This document shows positions 28,774 through 38,356 of a stretch of DNA of 64,000 nucleotides, piece by piece. Both the position numbers and the translations under genes were made by a program. This stretch comes from a virus. Where the stretch lies: the IMG/VR virus record IMGVR_UViG_3300010334_000034, positions 42,788-106,787 of that record. One strand, given 5' to 3'. The notes below the pieces were generated by a model, which ran no database searches, had not been told where the DNA came from, and saw nothing but the letters and a program-made list of their open reading frames with translations. Positions within the stretch are counted from its first letter, which is position 1; every line of letters starts with the position of its first letter.

Positions 28774-31700
28774 AAATTGGACTGACATTTTGATCACAAC
28801 AATGTGACGTAGCAGATCCCCAAGTATTAGAAGGGGCATATACATAAGTGCTTGGATAAGAAGACTCTAATTCTGCATAGGTAATAGGGTTGATATTACA
28901 TATTCTTACTACAGGTAAAGAGAGGTTGTAACAAGACATAGATTTCCAGGACCAACAAAATGGATCCGTGCATCCAGTATTAATTCCGCTCAAAAGTCTA
29001 ACATCTGTAATAGAAAGATATCCAGTTAAATATTGTAAAGCTTCATATATTTTTTTCAATTCTCTATTAATAACTTGAGGCACATTAAATTCATTAACGC
29101 CTACTTTTATTGTTTCATTTTCTATATCACTTGAAAATATTGGTCTACTAGCAACGGCTATTGGTGATTTGGCAAAATACCTTACAGTTCCATAAGGAGT
29201 CTGTTCTGTTGCTATAATAAAACGAGAATCCATTGTATTTCTAAAAGATTTAATATTTTGGACTAATCGAGTAAATGTTCTATTATAAACTATGTCTTGA
29301 GCAAATTCATCTCTACCTACTAGTAATTGATCTTCTGTCCAATATTCATAAGGAAGACCTTCTCCAACTTTGAATAAAGTTACTATATCCTGACATCTTA
29401 TTATACTATTATTTGTTGAAAAAGATAAAGATCTATGAGAAAAATATTTTCCAGATGTGTAATTTAATATAGCTCCATTAGAATTATTTAAACTTCCATA
29501 AGGAATGTTTACTATAGATATAAAAGTACCTACAATAGAATATTTAAATATATTTTTTGTTGTTACAACATAAAAGAAATCGCCTCCTTGATCAAATAAA
29601 ATTTTGACTATTTTATGACCTTCTGTTCTAGCTTCGTATAAAGTAAAATTACTCACAACTGATCCCATGTGATCAAATACATAAATTTTGTAATTGTTTG
29701 TGGCAACATAAGGTAATGTCGTTGTAGGGTGTATGGCTATATTAGAAGGTATATTGGTTGCAAATTCTTCTGTGTAATATGTATAAATCCAATTTAAATC
29801 TTGAGTATATTGTTTGACACAACGATTACCGTAATCCAAAACAAATACATTATCATTGCTATACAATACTTCAGAAGGGGCATTAAATTTATTAGAATCG
29901 TTTATAGTACCAAATCCACCAACAGCCAATTGAATATTAATTTCTGATATGTAATCAAAACTTAAATTAAATTTATAAACTTTGTTTTTATAGTTATCTA
30001 CCAAATATAAATTGTTATTATCTCCGTCATAATCTATAGACACTGGATTGACTAATAATTGTTTAATTTGGAGATTATTATCAAATATTATTTCCGTTGG
30101 TATTTTAGCCGCAGAAAATGCTCTTAAATTTTTACCATCTAACACTAGTATTTCATTATCTGTTTCTACGAAGTCTCTTATATTTGAAAAATAAGAAAAT
30201 CCGTTAGAAGTAGCATAATTTGTATTATTATAATGTAAATTATGGAAATCTAAAGTATGCCATTGTATGCCTCTTGCTAAATCTTTTGTATTACATCCAA
30301 GCCAACCATAATACAATGTAGGAGCATCCGTGTTAATGGTTTGTATATTATTTTTTAGATATGTTAGATTATCATTAAGACGGCTAATAGATGTATTGAA
30401 TATATCAGCTTCACCGAATTCATTAGGTTGTATATAAATTTGATCTAGTGTCCAAGGCAATGTAAGTTGAGCTTCAGACAATAAACGTATTTCAGACTGG
30501 TTATATGTTGGCCATCTATTAAAAACTGTTATAGGATGTTGTTGTAACGTAAAGCTACGAGTGAGACCATTATTATAATTTACATCATAAGAAAGTATGT
30601 AAACTCCTTTGGAATCATAAGAGTGATATACAACATCATTTATTAAATGTTGGGCAGATAATCCATCACCGAAATATATATTGTAAGATACAATTTCTAC
30701 ATTTTCAATTTCTTTTGCCAATTCTGGAGTTTCAAATTCTATTCTTATAGAGTCTCCGGTTAAAGCATAATAAGATGAAAGATATATTTCTGGTTTTACA
30801 CTAGTACTATATGCTACTAAAGAATGTCTTTCTGATGAAATTACTTGATATATTGTACTCCACAAGTCTCTACTTCCAGAATATTGAGCTGTTGTATATC
30901 CGTTAAATGTACTAGAAGGTATAGAAATTGGAACTGTAGCACTGGCTGTTAATACTAAAGAATTAAATTTATAAGGACTTACATTAAACGGTATAGAAGC
31001 GTCTCCTACGTTTAAAATAAATAAATCATACAAGCCATTAACAGCTGGTACATCAATATGACCAAGCCATCCACCTTCTTTAGAAGATAAAGTATATGTA
31101 ACTACTCCTTTATTAAAATCTTGAGTTGATCTAACAGGGCTATTAGAAGAATTTGCTGGTGTTAAAGTTTGTAATACTCCGACAAAAAGATTGTCTTCTA
31201 AATTAATAGCGGTAATAGGTGTAAATTGTACTCCTAATTGTGTTACAGTATTGTAGTCAAAAACAATGGCAGTGTCTACAGCCGAAGCTCTCAATGTCAT
31301 TGTTTGAAAATCTACAAGTCGAGGGTTTTGGTAAAAAGCACTTAAAGCACTAGTTGAACCATATATAGCATTTCTAGCTGGAATTGTTTGAGACGTTATA
31401 GCAAAATTACCTGTATAGGACCCGGTCAAACTTCCATTGCTCGTTAAACCATAATAAGTCAAACCATTGACTTTGGGAAACATCCCATTAAAAGCAGATA
31501 AAGATAAACTTATGCCGGATAGGGAATATATTTCTTGGTTATTGCGATCATATGGAATACTTGCAGAAAAATTATTAGAAGAATTAGCAGCTAAGAAAAT
31601 TTGATCAGATCCATATGTATATTCATAAGAAATTGCTACCTTGTTAGCAGAAAGATAAAAAGGTTGCGAAGAAGTCTTTGTATATCTATAAGCTGTAGGA

Positions 31701-34633
31701 GCTTGCGCTAATGTAAAATTAGAGCCATCTAATATAGTTATTAAACCACTATTGCCTTGTCGCCAGGTGTAAGGTGGATATACAATAAATTTTGTAGGTG
31801 TGAAAAATTCACTACTTGGAATTGTATAAATTGTTGTGTGAGATTTAATGTTGTGAGCAATATTCCATCCAGGAATAGTAGCATCATAAGCACTTAAACC
31901 TATTCTTGTAGTTCTAGCTCCATTTTGTATGGAATGTTTAATACTTGATATATCACTAAATTTTGTAGAAGATAAGGAATAATAATATCCTAAATCATTA
32001 GCTATAGACCATTTAAAAGAAGAAGCACTAATCTTGGGTAATACATTTGTATTACCATAAAAAGCATAATTATTTAAATTTTCTTGCGGACGAGTAACAA
32101 CATTTTTATCATTGGCGTTTGCTAAAATTAAAGAAGTTCTATCTTGATATGTTGTATTAAAATATGTATTATATATACTATTATCTGGATGATCTTTAAT
32201 TGTTAGATTTAATGTACCTAAAACATTGTTATTTTTGTAATGAGATATAGCTGATAAACTAAGATAATGATCATTGAAGGCATTTAAAGAAGAGCTTAAA
32301 CTTATAGAAAAATTTATGCCGCTTAAATTATTTGAAAAATTATTTGAGCCTTTGTATATATTATTGAAAAGGTCATATGCTGTGACGGGTGAAACTTTTT
32401 GAGAATCATATATAACGCCGTCATAACTCCAGGTCCAATACATAGGAATATCTTGGGGTATATTGTATAATGTGCCTTTAATAGGCACTGCAGCTGTTAA
32501 TGATATATTTGTAATTCTATTGGCATTAAAAGCTGATAACAATCCAACTTGAAATTTTCCTTCAGATAAATAATCAAATAGATTTGGATTAGTAATTGCT
32601 TTGGCAGTTTCGTTATATTTTTGAGAAGATAAAATTATTGTAGTTGTATCTGGTCCATATCCAGACACGGCAATTGTCCAAGTGGAGCTGTTAAATCTTA
32701 TGGCACTATTAGGACTAATAGTTGAAACAACTCTACCAGATTGATCTACAGATTGTAAAGATACTCTAGAAGAAAGAGGTGATGTTGAAGTAAAATTCCA
32801 AGATATTAAAGAGTTAGTTAAATCTCTGGCAGGAAAATTTGGAAATACAACTAAGTCTGAACAATCTAAAACAATTTTATTTTGTTCTTCTTGCAATACT
32901 TTTAAAGATATGGGATATCCAGGATTACCTTGAACAATCCCTTGACCAAATTTCAATACATTAGCGGTTGTACAATCAGATCTATAATTAAAAATTGTAC
33001 TACTTAAAGATGTTCTAAAGGTTAAATCAATTTCTCCGTGAGATGACGGGTCATAAATTAATAAAAATTGAGGAGCTTGAGTGGTAGGTACAAAGGGAGA
33101 ATTAACTAAATCATATTGCAAATCTAAATTTGAGCCATAATAACAATATACATGATTTAATAGATAAGCATTAGAAGATGATAAATCTATAACATTTAAA
33201 GAAATATAATCACTTGGTGCAAATGTTGGTAAATCCAAATTTAAAATATTAAAATTAGAAGATAAACAAGAGGATAGATAAATAGATGAAATTGTAGATC
33301 GTGTAGTCCAAGAAGAAAGAGAAAAATTTAAATTAGTTACGTCATTAACTCCTTTAAAATTGGCACTAGAAAAAGCAGTTTTAAAAGTATAATAATGTGG
33401 TGAATATGGAATTTTCCATATCATATTATCAAATGGTGTAGTACCATCCGAAATAAATGCATTAAAATCATTAAGACCAGAAGCACTTCTTAAAGTTGTT
33501 TGATTGTTATAAACCGGTGATGTTGCATCAAAATGATAAGGAGATTCTGCTACGTATTTTACTTGTACACTTTTTTCTGGAACTCCTTGAAGAATATTTA
33601 CAGGATTTCTATTAGCATCTAAATAATATAGACTTTTATATTTTAGATTAGTAGTACTTAAATTTATAGAAGCAGATAAAATACAATTAGAAATATCTTC
33701 TAAGGTCAAATCTGTATTAATACCACTTTGGATTAATTGGAATGTAGTCGTGTTAGGTGATTCTAAATTAAGATTATGAATAAAAGAAGATCTAAAACCA
33801 TGTTTTAAATTTGGGGTTTCTTCTGGATAATCTTGTCCGATATTATTAGCTTTGTCTCCATAAAAAGCTGTGTTATTAAATTTAGTAAATATAGAGTCGG
33901 CTCTTAAATTGGTTTTGTTTGGTTCTAATAAAATGTTTAAAGTTACAGGATTATAATTTTCTGTAAATTTAATAACCGGATTAATAGCTATATTTTTTGA
34001 TGCAGATAAACTATACAATAAATTAAAAGAAATGCTATTATTGCGTACACTGGTAACTGAAGGTTTTGAAGTTGTATATGCTAAATGTCTGTTATAAGCG
34101 TCTTGTTCTGCTGATGAAGAATTAAAAAAGAATGTAGTATCATTTAAAAAAACAGTTGACGTTCTTAAATAAAAAGAAGTTCCATCACTAGATAAAGCTA
34201 TTGGGTAAAGAAAAAGTTTTTGCGGATATAAAGAATAAGACTTATAATTTAATTTTGAAGTTATATCATCTTTTGTTTGTAAATCTTGTGGGCCAAAATT
34301 AATTGAAAAATAATTAAAAACCGGGCCAACATTATATTTTCTTAAAGAAGATGGTTTCCATGTAAAGGTATTATTATCTATAAAGGATGTAATTTTTGTT
34401 AAACTATTATCCGGATCTATAAAATATTGAACAGCAGGACCATAGTTAAAATCAATTTGATTATAGACATTGAGAACTTTGTTAATATCACTAATAGGAT
34501 TATTAACGAATCTAAAAAGATTTTCAGCTTGTAAGGCACTTAATCCAACTATAACACTATTATAGTAGTTTGGTACTATATTATAATACTCTTCCGGCCA
34601 ATTGCCTTGTTTTGTTATAGTATAATCTGCCAT
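28772..34633 (-). CDS. Giant virion protein with PKD-like and NHL propeller domains
   Basis: A 1953-residue protein, probably attached to the baseplate because it follows the gp25-gp6 block. The first 1300 residues are Ser/Asn/Thr-rich, repeating beta sequence. Near 1320-1360 there is a PKD-like core (YNIYFGDGLSAQHL ... YHSYDSKGVYILSYDV). About 1520-1720 is an NHL-like propeller (SIDYDGDNNNLYLVDNYKNK, then EVLYSNDNVFVLDYGNRCVK). The propeller is bracketed by two related segments: WTLDQIYIQPNEFGEADIFN near 1398 and WTEDQLLVGRDEFAQDIVYN near 1765. The last 200 residues include a Cys-rich end (GCTDPFCWSWKSMSCYNL ... SHCCDQ). No catalytic motif is visible. Confidence 0.6.
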   Translation of the reverse strand: MADYTITKQGNWPEEYYNIVPNYYNSVIVGLSALQAENLFRFVNNPISDINKVLNVYNQIDFNYGPAVQYFIDPDNSLTKITSFIDNNTFTWKPSSLRKYNVGPVFNYFSINFGPQDLQTKDDITSKLNYKSYSLYPQKLFLYPIALSSDGTSFYLRTSTVFLNDTTFFFNSSSAEQDAYNRHLAYTTSKPSVTSVRNNSISFNLLYSLSASKNIAINPVIKFTENYNPVTLNILLEPNKTNLRADSIFTKFNNTAFYGDKANNIGQDYPEETPNLKHGFRSSFIHNLNLESPNTTTFQLIQSGINTDLTLEDISNCILSASINLSTTNLKYKSLYYLDANRNPVNILQGVPEKSVQVKYVAESPYHFDATSPVYNNQTTLRSASGLNDFNAFISDGTTPFDNMIWKIPYSPHYYTFKTAFSSANFKGVNDVTNLNFSLSSWTTRSTISSIYLSSCLSSNFNILNLDLPTFAPSDYISLNVIDLSSSNAYLLNHVYCYYGSNLDLQYDLVNSPFVPTTQAPQFLLIYDPSSHGEIDLTFRTSLSSTIFNYRSDCTTANVLKFGQGIVQGNPGYPISLKVLQEEQNKIVLDCSDLVVFPNFPARDLTNSLISWNFTSTSPLSSRVSLQSVDQSGRVVSTISPNSAIRFNSSTWTIAVSGYGPDTTTIILSSQKYNETAKAITNPNLFDYLSEGKFQVGLLSAFNANRITNISLTAAVPIKGTLYNIPQDIPMYWTWSYDGVIYDSQKVSPVTAYDLFNNIYKGSNNFSNNLSGINFSISLSSSLNAFNDHYLSLSAISHYKNNNVLGTLNLTIKDHPDNSIYNTYFNTTYQDRTSLILANANDKNVVTRPQENLNNYAFYGNTNVLPKISASSFKWSIANDLGYYYSLSSTKFSDISSIKHSIQNGARTTRIGLSAYDATIPGWNIAHNIKSHTTIYTIPSSEFFTPTKFIVYPPYTWRQGNSGLITILDGSNFTLAQAPTAYRYTKTSSQPFYLSANKVAISYEYTYGSDQIFLAANSSNNFSASIPYDRNNQEIYSLSGISLSLSAFNGMFPKVNGLTYYGLTSNGSLTGSYTGNFAITSQTIPARNAIYGSTSALSAFYQNPRLVDFQTMTLRASAVDTAIVFDYNTVTQLGVQFTPITAINLEDNLFVGVLQTLTPANSSNSPVRSTQDFNKGVVTYTLSSKEGGWLGHIDVPAVNGLYDLFILNVGDASIPFNVSPYKFNSLVLTASATVPISIPSSTFNGYTTAQYSGSRDLWSTIYQVISSERHSLVAYSTSVKPEIYLSSYYALTGDSIRIEFETPELAKEIENVEIVSYNIYFGDGLSAQHLINDVVYHSYDSKGVYILSYDVNYNNGLTRSFTLQQHPITVFNRWPTYNQSEIRLLSEAQLTLPWTLDQIYIQPNEFGEADIFNTSISRLNDNLTYLKNNIQTINTDAPTLYYGWLGCNTKDLARGIQWHTLDFHNLHYNNTNYATSNGFSYFSNIRDFVETDNEILVLDGKNLRAFSAAKIPTEIIFDNNLQIKQLLVNPVSIDYDGDNNNLYLVDNYKNKVYKFNLSFDYISEINIQLAVGGFGTINDSNKFNAPSEVLYSNDNVFVLDYGNRCVKQYTQDLNWIYTYYTEEFATNIPSNIAIHPTTTLPYVATNNYKIYVFDHMGSVVSNFTLYEARTEGHKIVKILFDQGGDFFYVVTTKNIFKYSIVGTFISIVNIPYGSLNNSNGAILNYTSGKYFSHRSLSFSTNNSIIRCQDIVTLFKVGEGLPYEYWTEDQLLVGRDEFAQDIVYNRTFTRLVQNIKSFRNTMDSRFIIATEQTPYGTVRYFAKSPIAVASRPIFSSDIENETIKVGVNEFNVPQVINRELKKIYEALQYLTGYLSITDVRLLSGINTGCTDPFCWSWKSMSCYNLSLPVVRICNINPITYAELESSYPSTYVYAPSNTWGSATSHCCDQNVSPI

Positions 34634-34671
34634 GTCTATAATAATTATGAAGAAAATTCAAATTTCCCCTT

Positions 34672-37600
34672 TTAAATAAACCCTAAACCTTTATAAAATA
34701 AATATGTAAAAATAAATTCCATCATTCCATTATCGGTATCCCATTCAAGATATGAATCCGGGTAATCGCCTACTTCTTGGTTTTTTAAGAATTGTATATA
34801 ATTTTGTTTGTTTACATTAAAATTACCCCAATCTATAATATTATCGGTATTGATAATATTTTGAGATGGTAAGAATTCATAAAATTCATAAAAACTTTGC
34901 CAATCATTTCCTAAATTAAGAGAATAAGCTAAAATATCTAAGCTATAATTTTCATTACCCTTTTTGTTTAAAGATATTAAATTATAATCTTCTACGTCAT
35001 CTGGATTCAGATGTAATTGACCAGTTGGTATTAATTTATAAGAATTTAAAGATTTTGATTTGAGTAAAACTGGTGTACCTGCTGTTACAGAATAAGAAAG
35101 AGAGGATAATAACTCACCTCTATTAAAATTATGATATTTGTTATAAGAATTAAAATTAAGAGAATCATCCATTTCTCCGCCAAATAATCTGCTTTGATTT
35201 ACACTAAGAACATTCATAGCTCTCTTAATTGCTAAAGGAAAATTTAATCTAAAATCATCACTATTCATATCAACAGATGCAGCTAAATCATATAAAGAAT
35301 CTACATCACAGGTATCAACATCGGATTGATTAGATACAAAATTTGCAATCTTTTCATAAGTTAATACACCTAAGTCATCGTGTTTAAACGGTGCTTGACC
35401 GTATATATCCTTTAAGAAATTAAATAAATTTTCACTTTCTAATAATGATGGCATGAAAGCTAAAGATTTCATTTGTTCACCTAAATCAAAATTTTCATTT
35501 ATTTTAAAAATATCATAATAATTTGGAGGGTAGAATGATATATTGTTAGGTAATGTTGTTCCAGAAATAGCCTTGTAAGTTACTCCATTATAATTTATAT
35601 AAGAACTATCATTGTAATCTAGAGCTTGATATTTATTAATCCACCTAAACCCAGACCAGTCACCAACGGCTTTAGCAGACTTACTCCAAGGATTGTATTC
35701 TAATTGAGTAGGAGCTTTTTCAGCACTTAATGTATATACAAAACCTTTAGGGTTTAATCTAAATCTGTCTTCTATTACTTGAGTAGAAGAATTTATAACA
35801 AATACTTTATTTTCTATAGAATTTATAATATAGATTTTACCTAAAATATCTGATGTAATACCTTCTAAAGCAGTTTCTTCTGTATTATAATCTGGATAAA
35901 ACCAATCTGGTATTTTATCAGAATAACTATTATCTGTTACATTAATAGAAGAAAATTCTCCAGTCTGGGAGTTTATAATTCCAGCCCATTGATAACTAAA
36001 TGTAAACCAAGGATTTTGATTTACATCTAAAGTTAAATGGTTAATACCAGCAAATGGTCCGTATGAAGTCAATAAAACACCGTTGGTGTCTCTTTTTTCT
36101 AAATAGCCTCCTCCAAGAGCTAGATCTGTACAAACCCAAATGTTATTTGTGTTATCACAAACTATTTCTAAAGGAGATACATAAGCATCATATTGTACGG
36201 AATTTAATATATTACCAGAAGATAGATATTTTACCAACCATCCACTAAATGGATTAGAATAAGTAACCCATACATTGTCATTTAAATCAGTCTCTATGAA
36301 TGTAGGTTGAATTGGATAATTATCATCAGTTGCCATAGAAATGGAATATGCATCTGATTGATCTCTCCACCATTCTATAAATCTAGGATTCTCAACATTT
36401 TCTATATTATTAAAATTTGTATAGGTAATATAATTTCCTAAATTATCAAATTTAAATACATAAGGGGTGTCATGAAAAGCTACCCATATATTTTTTTGAC
36501 TATCCAATGCTATTCCCATAGGAGATACTTGATCAGGGATAAGAAAATTTGGAGCTGGTATAGAACTATATTTAAGTTTAGTTAAAACCGCATTTAAATC
36601 TATATCTATTAAAATATCACCAATAGAATTTACTCTGTATAATTTGTTTAATTCAGAATCAACCATCCAAGCATGGTAAGATGGGCCCGGTAATGCTGCT
36701 ATATTAGACACTCCGTGAAATCCAGAAACTGCAAAGGTATTAGTTGTAAAAAATGTATCGTCGTTAAAAGATTCTATAATAGGCAAATTAAAGCTGTTAA
36801 CATGGACTTTATCTAAATAATTTAAAGTTACTGCAGAAACTCCTTTATTATAATAATATTGTGCAGTCCCCATCATACCAGCCATAGGATTAGAAATCCA
36901 AAGTACTGGACTTATGTATTTGGATGATACATCTGGAATAGGAAAATATCCACTTCCTTCAATATAACAATCAATACTGCTATTTTTATTAACAAATGAT
37001 CCCTTATAATATCCGCCAGTTTTAAATCCATCTTTGTCTTTAAAATTAAATTTTATAGCTGATGGACTATATACAAAATCTAATTCTGTTCCATTTAAAT
37101 CATAAGCAGATAAAGAAACTGGTATTTTAGTAGAACTAAAAAGATCAAACATTGTTGTATCATCAAACGGTACATAATTTGGAAATTCAAATTCTGATGA
37201 TGTTTTGACACCATTACCATCTATTAAATCATCATTTATGAAAATTTTGTTAAAACCAAAATCAATCAATATAGGATTTTGTTGTCCTATAAATCTAATA
37301 TTAGAAATAGGATTTATTCCGTTTTGGGAAATTCTAATATAATCTGGTTCTCTCCAAGAGAATATATGTGGAAGAGTTACAGAAGCTAGACTATTAGAAT
37401 AACTTGGGGTTTTCTTGTCTGAATTTAAAGAGTCATGTATAGATCTTATAGCACTAGTTTGTAGAGTTGCTATAATAGTACTATACGGTTGTTTTTGTAG
37501 ATATAAATCTGAGTTATAAAGATCATCTACAAAATAGAATTGAGCAGTACCAGTGACTCCTATTACATAACCATTAGGGTTTATATTTCCAGAATCATCA

Positions 37601-38349
37601 ATTTTAATAATAGTATCTTGAGTTTTGATAGAATTAATTTGATTACCATCTAGATCTAAAAATTTCCATTGTGGTCTTAAAAATGACCAATTGTTTTCTG
37701 GTTCTTGATATTGATAAGACTTAGAGAATTGAGAACCTAGATCAATATAATGGTCTCCGGTGTCTGAAGATGTTATATTAATTTTAAAAGGATAGCGATT
37801 TAAGTGTCCAGCAAACGTAGGAGGTGGTATTATGTCAAAATATATAGATTCATTTAAAAATAAATTAACTTCTATTTGCTTGCTATAGGTATAAGAGCCT
37901 CCTGAATTTGTATAAACAGATGCGTAAACATTATATTTGCCTGGAGTCTTATATTGATGAGAAGGAAAGGGATTACGACTAGTTTCTCCATCTCCAAAAT
38001 TCCATAATACAGCTTTGTATATTTTAGCATAATTTGGATCTATTGAAAAATTAAAATTAGTTGCATTGGCATATCCAATATCTCTATCACTTAAAATTCC
38101 ATTTATGTTTACACTAGATGTTAAAAATACAGAATTACCATATGGATCCGTTGCATATAATTGGACATTAAATTTTCCAGAACTTTGATATATATGAGTT
38201 GGTGTTATATCTAAAGAATTTGTATTATCTCCAAATGACCAAACAAAATCTGTATAATTTGCTATGGTATAGTTATCCGGATAAAAGGATAAAGAAGTTG
38301 TATGAGTATATCCAAAATTAGATGGACTTATTTTAATAAAGGCAGACAT
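34672..38349 (-). CDS. Large baseplate-associated protein with PKD repeats and NHL propeller
   Basis: A 1225-residue protein directly after the gp6-like wedge gene, where T4-like genomes often carry gp7 or gp8, so it may be the analogue of a wedge protein. Residues about 28-70 and 105-160 are two clear PKD domains (FVWSFGDNTNSLDITPTHIY; LWNFGDGETSRNPFPSHQY). About 550-870 has NHL/SMP-30-like blades (GIALDSQKNIWVAFHDTPY, FIETDLNDNVWVTYSNP, IVCDNTNNIWVCTDLALGGG). The C-terminal 300 residues (SLLESENLFNFLKDIYGQAPF, MDDSLNFNSYNKYHNFNRGE) resemble no family I know. Domain calls are firm; equivalence to gp7 is only positional. Confidence 0.6.
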   Translation of the reverse strand: MSAFIKISPSNFGYTHTTSLSFYPDNYTIANYTDFVWSFGDNTNSLDITPTHIYQSSGKFNVQLYATDPYGNSVFLTSSVNINGILSDRDIGYANATNFNFSIDPNYAKIYKAVLWNFGDGETSRNPFPSHQYKTPGKYNVYASVYTNSGGSYTYSKQIEVNLFLNESIYFDIIPPPTFAGHLNRYPFKINITSSDTGDHYIDLGSQFSKSYQYQEPENNWSFLRPQWKFLDLDGNQINSIKTQDTIIKIDDSGNINPNGYVIGVTGTAQFYFVDDLYNSDLYLQKQPYSTIIATLQTSAIRSIHDSLNSDKKTPSYSNSLASVTLPHIFSWREPDYIRISQNGINPISNIRFIGQQNPILIDFGFNKIFINDDLIDGNGVKTSSEFEFPNYVPFDDTTMFDLFSSTKIPVSLSAYDLNGTELDFVYSPSAIKFNFKDKDGFKTGGYYKGSFVNKNSSIDCYIEGSGYFPIPDVSSKYISPVLWISNPMAGMMGTAQYYYNKGVSAVTLNYLDKVHVNSFNLPIIESFNDDTFFTTNTFAVSGFHGVSNIAALPGPSYHAWMVDSELNKLYRVNSIGDILIDIDLNAVLTKLKYSSIPAPNFLIPDQVSPMGIALDSQKNIWVAFHDTPYVFKFDNLGNYITYTNFNNIENVENPRFIEWWRDQSDAYSISMATDDNYPIQPTFIETDLNDNVWVTYSNPFSGWLVKYLSSGNILNSVQYDAYVSPLEIVCDNTNNIWVCTDLALGGGYLEKRDTNGVLLTSYGPFAGINHLTLDVNQNPWFTFSYQWAGIINSQTGEFSSINVTDNSYSDKIPDWFYPDYNTEETALEGITSDILGKIYIINSIENKVFVINSSTQVIEDRFRLNPKGFVYTLSAEKAPTQLEYNPWSKSAKAVGDWSGFRWINKYQALDYNDSSYINYNGVTYKAISGTTLPNNISFYPPNYYDIFKINENFDLGEQMKSLAFMPSLLESENLFNFLKDIYGQAPFKHDDLGVLTYEKIANFVSNQSDVDTCDVDSLYDLAASVDMNSDDFRLNFPLAIKRAMNVLSVNQSRLFGGEMDDSLNFNSYNKYHNFNRGELLSSLSYSVTAGTPVLLKSKSLNSYKLIPTGQLHLNPDDVEDYNLISLNKKGNENYSLDILAYSLNLGNDWQSFYEFYEFLPSQNIINTDNIIDWGNFNVNKQNYIQFLKNQEVGDYPDSYLEWDTDNGMMEFIFTYLFYKGLGFI

Positions 38350-38356
38350 ATGTCAA

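Noticed and set aside
34634-34671. GAAATTTGAATTTTC near-palindrome between two giant genes
   Set aside because: The arms are imperfect and short; no T-run follows, so it was not called a terminator.
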